The translations under genes and the position numbers were made by a program. From Piper betle (lineage: Eukaryota; Streptophyta; Magnoliopsida; Piperales; Piperaceae), in assembly GCA_033002965.1 (NCBI GenBank), contig JAURVB010009028.1, forward strand, positions 62,001 to 126,000: 64,000 nucleotides of DNA, given 5' to 3'. The notes beneath the pieces are model-generated. The model did no database searches. It had not been told where the DNA came from and saw only the letters and a list, made by a program, of their open reading frames with translations. Shown here in pieces: positions 39,520 through 49,314 of the stretch (within the stretch, counting starts at the first letter, position 1; the number at the start of each line of letters is the position of its first letter).

Positions 39520-39586
<67 letters not shown>

Positions 39587-39789
39587 TCATACTCTCATAT
39601 ATTGTGATAACTCATTCTTTTCTACTATATTCATGACGTTATCATCATACACTTGGGTACACATGACCCTCATATCTCATACACGTGACCGAACTCGGCT
39701 TAGTACACGTGTTCTGAAACTAACTCGACTCAAAGATAACGGTCGAATCGACCGATTCTGAATGTAAAACCCTGACTAGAATCACGGGT
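36994..39789 (-). mobile_element. 5' LTR of retrotransposon B (minus orientation)
   Basis: Begins TGTAACACCCCACATCC next to the primer site and ends GACTAGAATCACGGGT, lacking the last six bases of the tip. All landmarks occur in reverse: the CGAGTTT box, the GC-rich block (about 38640-39300) and the head region with a long (TA)n run (39522-39580). Length is 2,796 bp. Confidence 0.83.
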
Positions 39790-41396
39790 CCCATGACCTT
39801 TCCCGACCACAGTAGAGCCCAATGCCATACATCCTGACTGGAACTTCTGCCGATTTCATCCAGTTGAACCCGATGGAACTTCTGATGCTGTCAAGCGCTG
39901 AATTCAAGCTCAAGACACAGGACGAACCCTAGCCATCGCCGATTACCAACAACACGAAGTATAATTAACCGTGACTTAATTTATTAAGGGTCATAATTTT
40001 TAGCACAACATGATAAGATTAATGAATTGACGAGTTTGCTATTTTATTATAAATAAAGATATAAAATTTGCTTGATTGAAGTGTATTAAAACATGTGCTA
40101 AGGAACTAATTAGGTAAACTAAATAATTACCATAATATAATACAACGTAGCGTAAGAAAACTTATGTGATTGATGTATGATGTAGTGTGTATAGGCTATA
40201 GGATATTTGATGCATCATTCAGTTAGCTAGCGTTAACTTCTAGATTTGATGTGCAAATGCAGAGTAGGAACTCGCCGCTTAAGCATGTGGATAATATTAG
40301 AGCTTCTACCAGGTTAGTTTAAGACTCATTTCGTATTTTACGCAATATCCTACTTAATCCGGGCCATTTAATCAACCAATTTTTTAGATTAGTAACCCTT
40401 GAGGATGAGATCCCTCGAGTATGTTTTCGAAAGCAAGATCCACTACAAGTTGCCTTCAGGTATATTATATAAATCTCTTCTGAGACCTATATATAGTTTT
40501 ATTGAGTTTTCAATGAGATAAAAGATGATAAAACATGCTCGCATGTACCATAAGTGCCAGTCAAAGTGGGTTTGGATTAGTGAATGGGTTGTTCCAATCC
40601 CGAGGGATCCTGAGAACTTCCGTTTTGTGTTTCTCACACTTGGGGAAATGTGGAGGTTTACGAGTACTGTTTAGTACAATGCATGTTCGGACTTGTGGTT
40701 CAAAGGGTACTAAAGGCGACTACCTGAGAGTAGTCGGTCTTCGTACTGAAGGCTAGGAGAATTGTGGAGGAAAAGAGAGGGCTTAGGATATACTAGAAGT
40801 CCTACGGAACCAGAAAATGAAATGAGAAAATGCCAAGAGAGGCATCACCATCAGTAGAGCAGTCACTTCGGGATGCTACCGGGTCTGCAGCTCAGTGGCT
40901 CCTGAGTAAGTGCCCTTTAGAGAGTTCTGGTGAAGCATATAAATATTTTTCTTCATATGGGAGTTTGCTCTCATAGCCAGTTTGCTATTAGTTATATTTT
41001 TGGACCAGTAACACTCGTTATTGACGTGTTTTTATAATATATGTAGGTGATGAGCATTGGTTGGATGTACTAGCCTGGACGGAGGAGCAGTGATCTTTTA
41101 CACACACACATGTCAGATGATAGAATGTCAATGCTTTGTTTATGTTGTTATTATATTGATAATAATTTAATGTAATGTAATGTATGATAATATGATGTGA
41201 TATGATATTTGTTTCAGTAGAAAAGTTCTAATTGTGACATTTGAATTCATATGTTTTAGTAAATATATGTGGATATTGAATATGTACAACAAGTGGGTTA
41301 AGAGACAGAATTTGATGTGAAATATGAATAGAATGCACAAGTGGGTCGAGACTTAAGCTTCAGAATGATTATACAGTAGGTTAGAATGTTGTGTGA

Positions 41397-41917
41397 TTAT
41401 ACAGCGGGCGGCTTAGGGGGCCACAGCGGGGGCGGGGGCGGGGGGTCGTCGCGTCTTGGGGCGGGCCGGTGGGCTGCGGTGGGGTGGTGGGCTTGTCGGT
41501 CGCGGTCGGGGGCCGGGCGCAGGGCCGCGGGCTGTGCTTGCCGGAAGCCGCGGGCGTGCCAGGGAGCCGCGACGGCGGGGGGGTCGGTCGCAGGGCGGCG
41601 CTGTCCAGGGGAGCCACGGCGGGGGGTGGGGGGGGGGGGGTCGATCCCAGGGCGGCGGGCGGGGTCGGACGGGCGGAGCTTGCCCTGGGAGCCACAACGG
41701 GGGTGGTTGGCGGCAGGGCGGCGGGCGGGCGGCGTTGTCGGGCGGGCGGCGTCGGGTGGGCGGCGGGTTCAAGCAAGCGGGCGGATCGGACGTGGGTTAG
41801 GCGGGTCGACGGGTGGGGCTGTGGATTGAGGCCCGTGGGCCATTGGATTTTCATCCAACGGCCCACAGGCCGTGCTGCTGCAATGCGCTGCAAATGGGCT
41901 GCAGCGCATTGCAGCAG

Positions 41918-41920
<3 letters not shown>
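41397..41920. mobile_element. GC-rich insertion of unknown class ending in a 19-bp hairpin
   Basis: The LTR reads normally up to GTTGTGTGATTATACAG and resumes at TTGATAGGGTGGCCC. Between them lie about 520 bases of extreme G content, including a run GGGGGTGGGG followed by more than ten further Gs (about 41622-41640). The right end holds two inverted repeats: GTGGGCCATTGGA / TCCAACGGCCCAC (one mismatch, about 41836-41867) and a perfect 19-bp stem (41874-41892 with 41900-41918). Frames of 114-170 codons are open in nearly all phases because stop codons are rare in such sequence. It could be a Helitron-like, MULE-like or captured fragment; the class is not resolved. Confidence 0.6.
41874..41918. 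other. Perfect 19-bp inverted repeat, 7-base loop
   Basis: Left arm GCTGCTGCAATGCGCTGCA, loop AATGGGC, right arm the exact complement. A (TA)n run (41921-41959) begins two bases later. Confidence 0.95.
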
Positions 41921-41962
<42 letters not shown>

Positions 41963-42252
41963 ATAGGGTGGCCCTTAATTGCACTTTTAGGGGAGACTGT
42001 CCTTTTTATTTTACGAATTTTATCAATTTTATTGTAGGTATTTTAGTATGTAAACGGCCTGTCATTGTCATTTTATCTTTATAGTATTATGTTAGGGTTT
42101 TTGTGCATTCATCCATATAAAACGATTTACATCTTCCATTTTGAGACACTGAGAGTAAATCCGCACAAATTGAGTTTAGGTTAGCCGACCCAATCGGGAC
42201 CAATGACATTTTAGTTTGGTTTCCGAACATGAACTAGATTTAGGGTGTTACA

Positions 42253-42523
42253 CAAACTGCCCTATAATGCATCATAATGCATTCTTAAGCTTAAAAATAA
42301 TTCTACAATCAAATATATAAACAAAAATACTTACACTAGCATATACTCCAATAAATCATTTCTCATCATCTTTTTAATGTTATTATTATATACTCAGGCA
42401 CACTTGACCCTTATCGCTTATAACTCATGGTGGCCTCGACTCAACACGTAGTAATGAAATAGACTCGATTCTAATCGACAGGTTTACTAATATAAAACTG
42501 TAACTCAAATTACGGGTTTTACA
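42253..42523 (-). mobile_element. Inverted LTR head fragment
   Basis: About 270 bases matching the LTR head in reverse, ending AAATTACGGGTTTTACA. It abuts the end of the preceding forward LTR. Confidence 0.7.
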
Positions 42524-43050
42524 CTATTAACTCAACTCTCATCTAACAAAAAAAAACCCCAAGAGGAGGCTTAGTATAATGACCCGCTAAAATAATAATA
42601 TCAATAATATGGAAATTAGCCATTTATTTAGATTATTTACGTGTACTAATTATATATTTTTATAGCTCAGAAAAAATGACCCTCATCATATTATTAGTAG
42701 GGGATTTCAATTGTAGCTAGAGATTATAAGTAGGAGAATTAATTAATAAAAATAAAAAAATTTAAAAATATAATAAAAATATCTCATGTACATGCCGCCC
42801 ATTCTAACATTGCTAATTTTAATTTTTTTTAAAAAAATCTTTAATAATATAAAATTACGAATTCAAACTCAGTTAACATTAACTTTTAATTTTACTTCTA
42901 ATTTTATATTAATAAGAGTATCTTATTATTTTGAAATAAAATATAATAAAATTTTAATTAATTATAAAAAAAATTTCATTTAAATAAGATATATATTTAA
43001 AATTAATTAAATTTATGTATAAAATAATAAATTATTATAATCTGTCTCGG
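42524..43050. other. AT-rich intergenic DNA
   Basis: No gene seen; long A/T-rich low-complexity tracts up to the promoter of the aldolase gene. Confidence 0.55.
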
Positions 43051-43052
43051 AC

Positions 43053-43062
43053 TTTATATATA
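43053..43062 (+). promoter_or_regulatory. Candidate TATA box of the aldolase gene
   Basis: TTTATATATA lies about 70-80 bases upstream of the ATG at 43132. Typical spacing for a short plant 5' leader. Confidence 0.5.
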
Positions 43063-43131
43063 AAATTAAAATATCCCGTAAAAATCGCATTACCTCGTTT
43101 TTATAATCCACCAACCATCTTCTCCCCCACC

Positions 43132-44116
43132 ATGTCCGCCGCCGCTGCTGCCGCCGCCGCCGCCGCCGTCGCCGCCCGCAACCATCGCCGCCACCCCAAC
43201 AGCCCCCCCGCCACCTTCCCACCTCCACTCCAACCCCATTCCATAATAAAAATCCCACATTTCTCGTACCGCCCCATCTCCGCCGCTACCACCTTCGCCG
43301 CCGCCGCCGGCCGGAGACGCTCAAATCCCGACTGGCCGACGGGGAAACCCTCTATGGGATCTTCCTCCTGGCGGCCTCCCCGACGGTGGCGGAGATCGCC
43401 GCCCTCGCCGGCTACGACTTCGCGGTGGTGGACATGGAGCACGGCCCCGGCGGCATCTCCGACGCCCTCGCCATGATCCGCGCGCTCGCCGCGGCCCGCA
43501 CCGCCGTCGTGCTCCGCGTCCCGGAGCCGTCAGCGTGGTGGGCGAAGAAGGCCCTCGACCTGGGCCCCGACGGCATCATGTTCCCCGCCGTCGAGTCGCC
43601 GGCCGCCGCCGCCGCCGCCGTCTCCTACTGCCGCTTCCCCCCGCCGGCGTCCGCGGCGCCGCCCACCCCGTTGTCCGCGCCTCCGGCTACGGCCTCGACG
43701 CCGGCTACCTCGAGCACTACCAGTCGGCGCTGCTGACCATGGTGCAGGTGGAGACGATGGACGGGCTCGCCCAGGTCGAGGCCATCGCCGCCGTCGACGG
43801 CGTCGACTGCGTCCAGATGGGGCCGCTCGACCTCAGCGCCAGCCTCGGCTGCCTCGGGGACCCCGGCAACCGGAAGGTGAGGGAGGCGCTGCGGGCGGCC
43901 GAGAGGGCCGTACTCGCCGGCGGCGGCGCGTACCTGGGCGGCTTCGCCATGCCCCACGACCCGCCGGAGAAGTTGAGGGAGAGGGGCTACCATTTGGTGT
44001 CCGGGGCGGTGGATGTCGCCATGTTCCTGGCGGCCGCGGTGGCGGATGTGCGGCGGTTCAAGGAGGCGGCGGCGAAGGAGAGTAAGGAAGGGGAAGAGAA
44101 GTATTGGAGTGAATGA
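43132..44116 (+). CDS. HpcH/HpaI aldolase family protein, probably plastid, with two frame breaks
   Basis: Class II metal-dependent aldolase fold (2,4-dihydroxyhept-2-enedioate aldolase / 2-dehydro-3-deoxyglucarate aldolase family, At4g10750-like); the plant substrate is uncertain. The ATG at 43132 starts a poly-Ala, Arg/Pro-rich leader of transit-peptide type. The body begins ETLKSRLADGETLYGIFLLA, with the core motif VVDMEHGPGG (metal/substrate loop), ALDLGPDGIMFPAVESP, then ASGYGLDAGYLEHYQSALL, VQVETMDGL, VDCVQMGPLDLSASLG and GGFAMPHDP; the stop is at 44116. Two breaks exist. The leader frame must shift before ETLKSRL (about 43305-43318). VSYCRFPP must shift to GVRGAAHPVVRAS at the run of six Cs near 43637-43642, where seven would keep frame. 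Apart from these the gene is full length and apparently intronless. GC content is very high, unlike the flanks. Confidence 0.87.
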
Positions 44117-44199
44117 ACAAGAGTGGGAGTGTTGGTTAAGGTTAGTTCTTTTTCTCATACCATTTGTTTGTTCTTTGCATTAGCCTTTCTTAAGCTTCA

Positions 44200-45020
44200 A
44201 CAATAACTATGTAGTTGTTCATCTTGTTTTGGAAGTACTGTTTACTGCATTTTGTTCTTGTACGTCTTCTGAATTGCTACAAAATTGTTATCTAGATAAT
44301 GACCAATTTTGAGCTCAATGGGGAATTAAAACCTATTCATCAATATATGAGCTTCTTCAACTAATTTTAATACTTACGAGAATGATTTTATAACTTGTAA
44401 TGTGCCTTAATACAACGACGGTTATAGATGGGAATTATATTACAAAAATCAATGGAAAATATATTACAAAAATCTAGTTACTGGCTAAAACATAACTGTA
44501 GTTAGTGTTCTAATAATTTTCTAGTTGTTTATATTGTTTTGGAGTTCTTGTACTGCGCACAGCATTTTGTTGTCTTGTGGTTTCTTAACTGCTTCAAAAT
44601 CTACATAGAATGACTTCTTTTGAGCTCAGTGAAAATTAAGGAGTAAGCAATTGCTAGGAGGTGAACATGTTTTACTTGTGAGAACGATTTGAAAATTGAT
44701 AATATTCCTTAGCATGGCAACGGTATAGATGGAAAATGTATTGCGGAAATCTCTGGGTAATGGCTAATTTTTTAGCTCATTCGGAAGGAAAACATATTTG
44801 TGGGGCGGATATGGGTTTTAATGTGGCGAAAGCAATTGATTGGAGATGAACATGCTACATTTGTGAGAATAATCGAAATTTTTTGTTGTACATTGATAAG
44901 ATAATAGTATAGATGGAAAATATACTTCAGAAATGTAAGTTTTGGTTGATTTTTTAGCTCATTTGGAAGCAAAAAAACCTATTCATCGATCGAGAACAAT
45001 TGATGGGAGATGAACATGTT
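44200..45020. repeat. Degenerate tandem repeats downstream of the aldolase gene
   Basis: Units of roughly 150-200 bases recur about four times. Shared phrases include TTTTTAGCTCATT-GGAAG, GCAATTGATTGGAGATGAAC (with variants near 44650, 44830 and 44998), TATAGATGGAAAATRTA and TGTTTTGGAGTTCTTGTACTG. The last unit runs into the Rab fragment. Confidence 0.7.
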
Positions 45021-45025
45021 CTTGT

Positions 45026-45196
45026 TAGCCTGGTCTGGAACTCAACTCCAATGGTGGACTTGGAGTCGAAGCAAAATTCGTCCTTAGTGAACCGCGCCAG
45101 CTGCTGCTTCTTCCCCACCGCAGAGTTGCCAATCAGCACCACCTTGAATACGTAGTCGACACGGTGTATCCTGATCAGTACCCCTTCCACCACCAA
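45026..45196 (-). pseudogene. Rab11/RABA-type small GTPase, exon-1 fragment
   Basis: The minus-strand frame from 45196 contains [20 protein letters not shown], then LARFTKDEF and [11 protein letters not shown], which is the start of a RABA GTPase (vesicle trafficking at the trans-Golgi and endosome). It stops at the end of switch I; nothing downstream encodes the WDTAGQE, NKxD or C-terminal prenylation motifs. The P-loop serine after GK (GDSAVGKS in the family) is lysine here, which should abolish Mg-nucleotide binding. It is a gene scrap, perhaps moved by a transposon, next to the tandem repeats. Confidence 0.82.
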
Positions 45197-45484
45197 TGCC
45201 CATGTTTCTCTTCTTCTCTACACTTTGAACTCGATTCAGATGGATCTGTACATCAACAAGGTTGATGATATGTATGTGGAGGAGGAGAAGGGAAGTGGGT
45301 CTGTGCTAGAATTTGCTTTAAACGCATGGATGAAGGAGAGGGGGAGGGGGCGGAGAAGAGGTGGCGCCTGCCCTGATTGTTGCCTTGCTGGTATATTTGA
45401 AATCTCGGTGGGGATGGGATAAGGACTTTTGGCGGGTCCAATGGATGATCTTGACCGTCCACTCTGTGGGGTCGGTGTGTTTAT

Positions 45485-45589
45485 CTATTTGGACTATTTT
45501 ACCCCTGGTAATTCATGCCCGGTTAGATCCTAACACCTATTTGGACTATTTTACCCCTGGCTACTCTTGTCCGGTTAGAATCCTAATAC
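45485..45589. repeat. 52-bp tandem duplication
   Basis: CTATTTGGACTATTTTACCC followed by CCCGGTTAGATCCTAA-like sequence occurs at 45485 and again at 45537. A second small duplication (TATTTAAAACTATAATTTGT) lies at about 45675-45735. Confidence 0.9.
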
Positions 45590-45985
45590 GGACACGGGCA
45601 AAATCTAATCGGGGAAGATCGAATCAAGAACTACAGTTTAGGATGTTGCGAGGTTACTGTTTAGTACTACTATGTATTTAAAACTATAATTTGTACTATA
45701 TATTATTTAATATTTAAAACTATAATTTGTACTACTATGTACCAAATGTGTCACCAATACTACGTAGCCCCCAACTCGAAAGCTGCGACTGAATTTGGGC
45801 GATTATGATTTGAGTTTGGCCCCATCCCCATTGAGTACTCAAAACTCAGTGTACCCTCCGATTTCCTTCACGTCTTGGCTAGGGGCCAACTCATCTACCC
45901 CCCGGAGTTCATCAAATTCTATGCACTATATGTTTGCACCTAATATGGCCATACGATCCAACGAGACATAACTAAATCATCTTCT
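45590..45985. other. Intergenic DNA
   Basis: No gene seen; only the small duplication noted in the neighbouring entry. Confidence 0.5.
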
Positions 45986-45989
45986 ATTA

Positions 45990-47265
45990 AATATTATAAA
46001 CAAATTAAATAGTTGTTTTATTAGATCCTACTTAATACAAGTTATTTAAACATAACGTTCTTTTAAAATTAAGAACCTTTGAGGATGAATCCATCGAGTT
46101 ATTTTCGAAAAATCAGATCTACATCAAATTGTCTTTGAGCCTATTTAAATAATCCTTTTCTTAACCCTATTTTTATCGGATTTTATTGTGAGCAGATAAA
46201 TGGAGAAATCAATTTACACATACCTTGAGAGGGTACATGTGTAAGTCACAACAGGTTCTGGATTGGTGAAATGGTCGTTCTGATTTTCGAGAGATCTTGA
46301 TAACTCTATATTTTAAGGGCGTGAAGTAGATAGGTATTTTTGTGTAGGACACATGTCTGGACGTGTGTATCAAAGTAAACTGAAAGGGACTGCTTGAGAG
46401 TACTCGGCTTTTGTGCTCTGAGTTAAGAAAAATATAGAATTTTAGAGAGGGCTTATGTTACTAGTTTTCCCGAGAGTGGGATTTTTAAGAAAATGTCGAG
46501 AGGGGCATAATACCAGTCAGTTCTGGATGTCATCTAGTTTACATCTCGATGATGCCTAATTAGTTGCCTTCAAAGTGTTCAGATGAAGTTATATGAATGT
46601 TTGCTTTACATGAGAGTTAGTACTCACTTGCCAGTTTCATATTTAGTTATTTTCAGACAAGTGACACTCGTTATTGACGTTTTTTTATTATCTATGTAGG
46701 TGAGGAAGATAAATGAGATATGTCGGCCTTAAAAGGAGGAGCAATGATTGCTATGTGCACAGACAGACTTGGTGCGACTTATATTACTTGTGTGATTTTT
46801 TGTTATGATGTATCATTTTGTGATGTTTTGTATTATGTTGAAAGCGCCTGAGATGTTCTGAGAATGAATTAGTAATTATGTTGTATGTGATCAACAGATG
46901 GGTTAAGACCCGTTTAAAACTTGGATTTTTGTTGCTATAATTTTATTGTGCTCTGAAATAAAATTATATATTGTGTTGTGACAATTTAATTGTTGAACAA
47001 GTTGATCTCTTATTGCACTTTTATGAAAAATTTTGTCTGTTTTAATTTTAAATTTTTTATATTTTTATCGTAATTTAATTGATTTTGAGTGATTAATTGT
47101 CATAATATTCACGTAACATCTTGATAGGGTGGGTATTTCATGCGTACATTGGGTTTGCATTGTAATGGTATTTTCCCGTTTTGAGATGCCTAAACGGTTT
47201 AGGTCCCTTTTGCATATGTTTGGGTCGACCAACTTAATCGAACTAAAGTTTGGTTTGAGTAAGTA
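45990..47265 (+). mobile_element. Old, truncated LTR of the long-LTR family
   Basis: Strongly diverged but in order: TTTTATTAGATCCTACTTAA, GAGGATGAATCCATCGAGTT, the GACTGCTTGAGAGTACTCGG box (about 46391), GTGACACTCGTTATTGACG, TATGTAGGTGAGGAAGA, TTGCACTTTTATGA and the U5 phrase TTTGAGATGCC. Head and GC-rich block are missing. Confidence 0.75.
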
Positions 47266-47592
47266 AGAATAAATACATATGCTTGTCTTTGCTCTCTCAA
47301 TCTCATTCCATTCCAAGACCTATGAAAAATTAATTTGTATCTTAATTTAATCAAACCTTTGATTTTTTTTGTTCATTGTGATGGAAATTATTGTAATAAT
47401 TTGGCCTGACTATAAAATCATTAGTTTGGATTTAGCATATTTTGTGTAAAAAAATTTTGTATTTTTCTTCAAGCAGTCTCAAATGTAAAAAAAATTATAT
47501 ATTTTATTTTGAAAAAGAAAACTATTGGGGGAAAATTATATGATCATTTTTTAGACAAATTATGTTAAAGATTTTCTAACTTTTGTGCCAAA

Positions 47593-47780
47593 GCAAATAA
47601 TATAAGGGATTATGTACACCACATATGGGCCATCCCTTATGTTAATGCCCAACTAGGGATGTAAATAAGCCAAACTTTATACTAATGCAAAGAATATAAG
47701 GGACTATGTACACCACATATGGGCCATCCCTTATGCTAATGCCCAACTAGGGATGTAAACAAGTCAAATCTGCTCGCAAG
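47593..47780. repeat. 94-bp tandem duplication
   Basis: Two units with the phrases TATGTACACCACATATGGGC and GCCCAACTAGGGATGTAAA. Each unit contains the inverted repeat ATAAGGGA / TCCCTTAT. Confidence 0.93.
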
Positions 47781-48260
47781 TATTTTATATTCGGCTCGAT
47801 TCAATTTAAACTCATACTCATTAATTTTGTGCTCGAAAAAATACTCTGCTCGAAATGGATAGCTCATTGAACAACAAATAGAGCTTGAAATCAGGAGTGT
47901 TCAGCTCGGCTTGGCTCAAAACTCGAGCTCAATATGTTCAAACTTGAAAAAATACTCAACTCGACAATATTATTGAGATCGCATTGAACTTATACAGTGT
48001 TAGAAAGAAAATTTTAGTTCTATATAAGTTGAGCACGAGCCAAGCACAAATATTTACTCAGCTCAAGCTCGGCTAAAAAATATAGCGAGCTAAACACGAG
48101 CCAAACCCAAACATTATGAATTTTGGATGAGCTTGGCTTGACTCATAATATATCAAAGTTCATTAAGTATTCAAATAAGCTCAAACATGCTTGTCAAAAT
48201 ATCACATCAAATTCAAAAACATCACTGCTCAGCTCAGCTCGGCTCATTAACACCCTTATG
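47770..48260. repeat. GCTCG-rich dispersed repeat
   Basis: Dense GAGCTC/GGCTCG/ACTCG phrases (AAAACTCGAGCTCAATATG, CAGCTCGGCTTGGCTC) matching 14230-14460 and weakly 780-1130. Class unknown. Confidence 0.6.
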
Positions 48261-49128
48261 CCCAACTCCATAAATTTGAGGCCCCGAAAGGATTAATGTT
48301 AACAAAAAATCATAACCCCTAACAAACAAACAGGTTGTTGGAAAATTAAAGTTGCTTTAGAATCTTTTATTTTTTCATCATAGTGCAATTTTCAACTCCT
48401 TTATTATTAATACTAGTTACAAATGTTACGTCACAAGTATTAAATGGTAACGATAACTCGGATTTTATAGATAAGCTAGCCAAAATAAACATGCAACGTC
48501 CAAGATATAATAATTATTAGAGATTTTAAAAAATTGTAAATAATAGACAATGACACTCACATAAGAACATTTTCAAAATTGATTGAAAGTAAACAAGTAA
48601 AGTGTCATGCTCAGACCGATAAAAGTAGAAATTTCTAGATAAAATACAATAAATTATAAATGGATTTTTTAATAAAAAAAGATTGAATTTAAGTGACATA
48701 TTATTATTTTTATTATTATTTCGATGAGCCGTCACTGATAAAGATGAAAAGGTGATTCATTTAAGATTTTATAAAAATAATTTCAATAAAAAGGTTGCAT
48801 CTATTTGAAAGTGACCATGAAAAAAGAAAAAACTCAACATTAGAGTTACAACTAGAATTGCTTTCTTTTTAAAAAGATTGATGCTTATAATACATGTCAC
48901 GACCCTTTGGATGCAATGATAAGAAGAAAAAATAATTAACTTATTTGGCGAGAGAGACACATCCATAAAAAATGTCCCTTTACGAGAATATATATATATA
49001 TATATATATAGGCTAGAGAGAAACGATAAAACAAAGATCTTTGAGAGTAAATTAGAAAAAAATCCTTTATAATTAGGGATTAAATTCTAAATTGAACGAG
49101 AAGATAATAGACTTTGATTTCAAGGATA
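48260..49128. other. AT-rich intergenic DNA
   Basis: No gene seen. A (TA)n run lies at 48989-49010. Confidence 0.55.
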
Positions 49129-49314
49129 AACTTGTCGCCACCGCAGCTGATGCCACCCCGCCGCCCAGCCCTGCCGTGTTGTCGCTGTGTCATCTCGACC
49201 ACCCCCAGCCACCGTCCAGCAACTGCGACATCGGAATCACCCCACAATTTTGCTGCTGCTCCCGCTGCGATTCCATCGCCGTCTGCGCTGAACCACTGCT
49301 GCAGTGACACTGAC
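49129..49314 (+). mobile_element. Older LTR, left piece
   Basis: C-rich sequence of the GC-block type that continues after the inserted younger LTR at 52180. The head of this LTR is not visible upstream. Confidence 0.65.

Larger units (their letters stand above)
39790..42252 (+). mobile_element. Forward LTR joined head-to-head to the LTR of element B
   Basis: Starts inside the GC-rich block (CGAACCCTAGCCATCGCCG at about 39924) and continues through the TATA box (about 40490), the GACTACCTGAGAGTAGTCGG box and U5 to TAGGGTGTTACA at 42252. A GC-rich foreign block interrupts it at about 41397-41920. Confidence 0.8.

Noticed and set aside
39522..39580. Long (TA)n run as evidence of a separate element
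   Set aside because: It sits within the head of an LTR copy and is simple microsatellite growth.
41874..41959. Helitron 3' terminus
   Set aside because: A hairpin is present but the downstream bases are CCTATATA rather than a clear CTRR, and no 5' TC end could be matched, so the class is left open.
41381..41963. Overlapping open frames of 114-170 codons on both strands (Gly/Arg-rich and Pro/Ala-rich)
   Set aside because: The sequence is so G-rich that stop codons are rare in all frames. No domain or conserved motif is seen and several frames are open at once.
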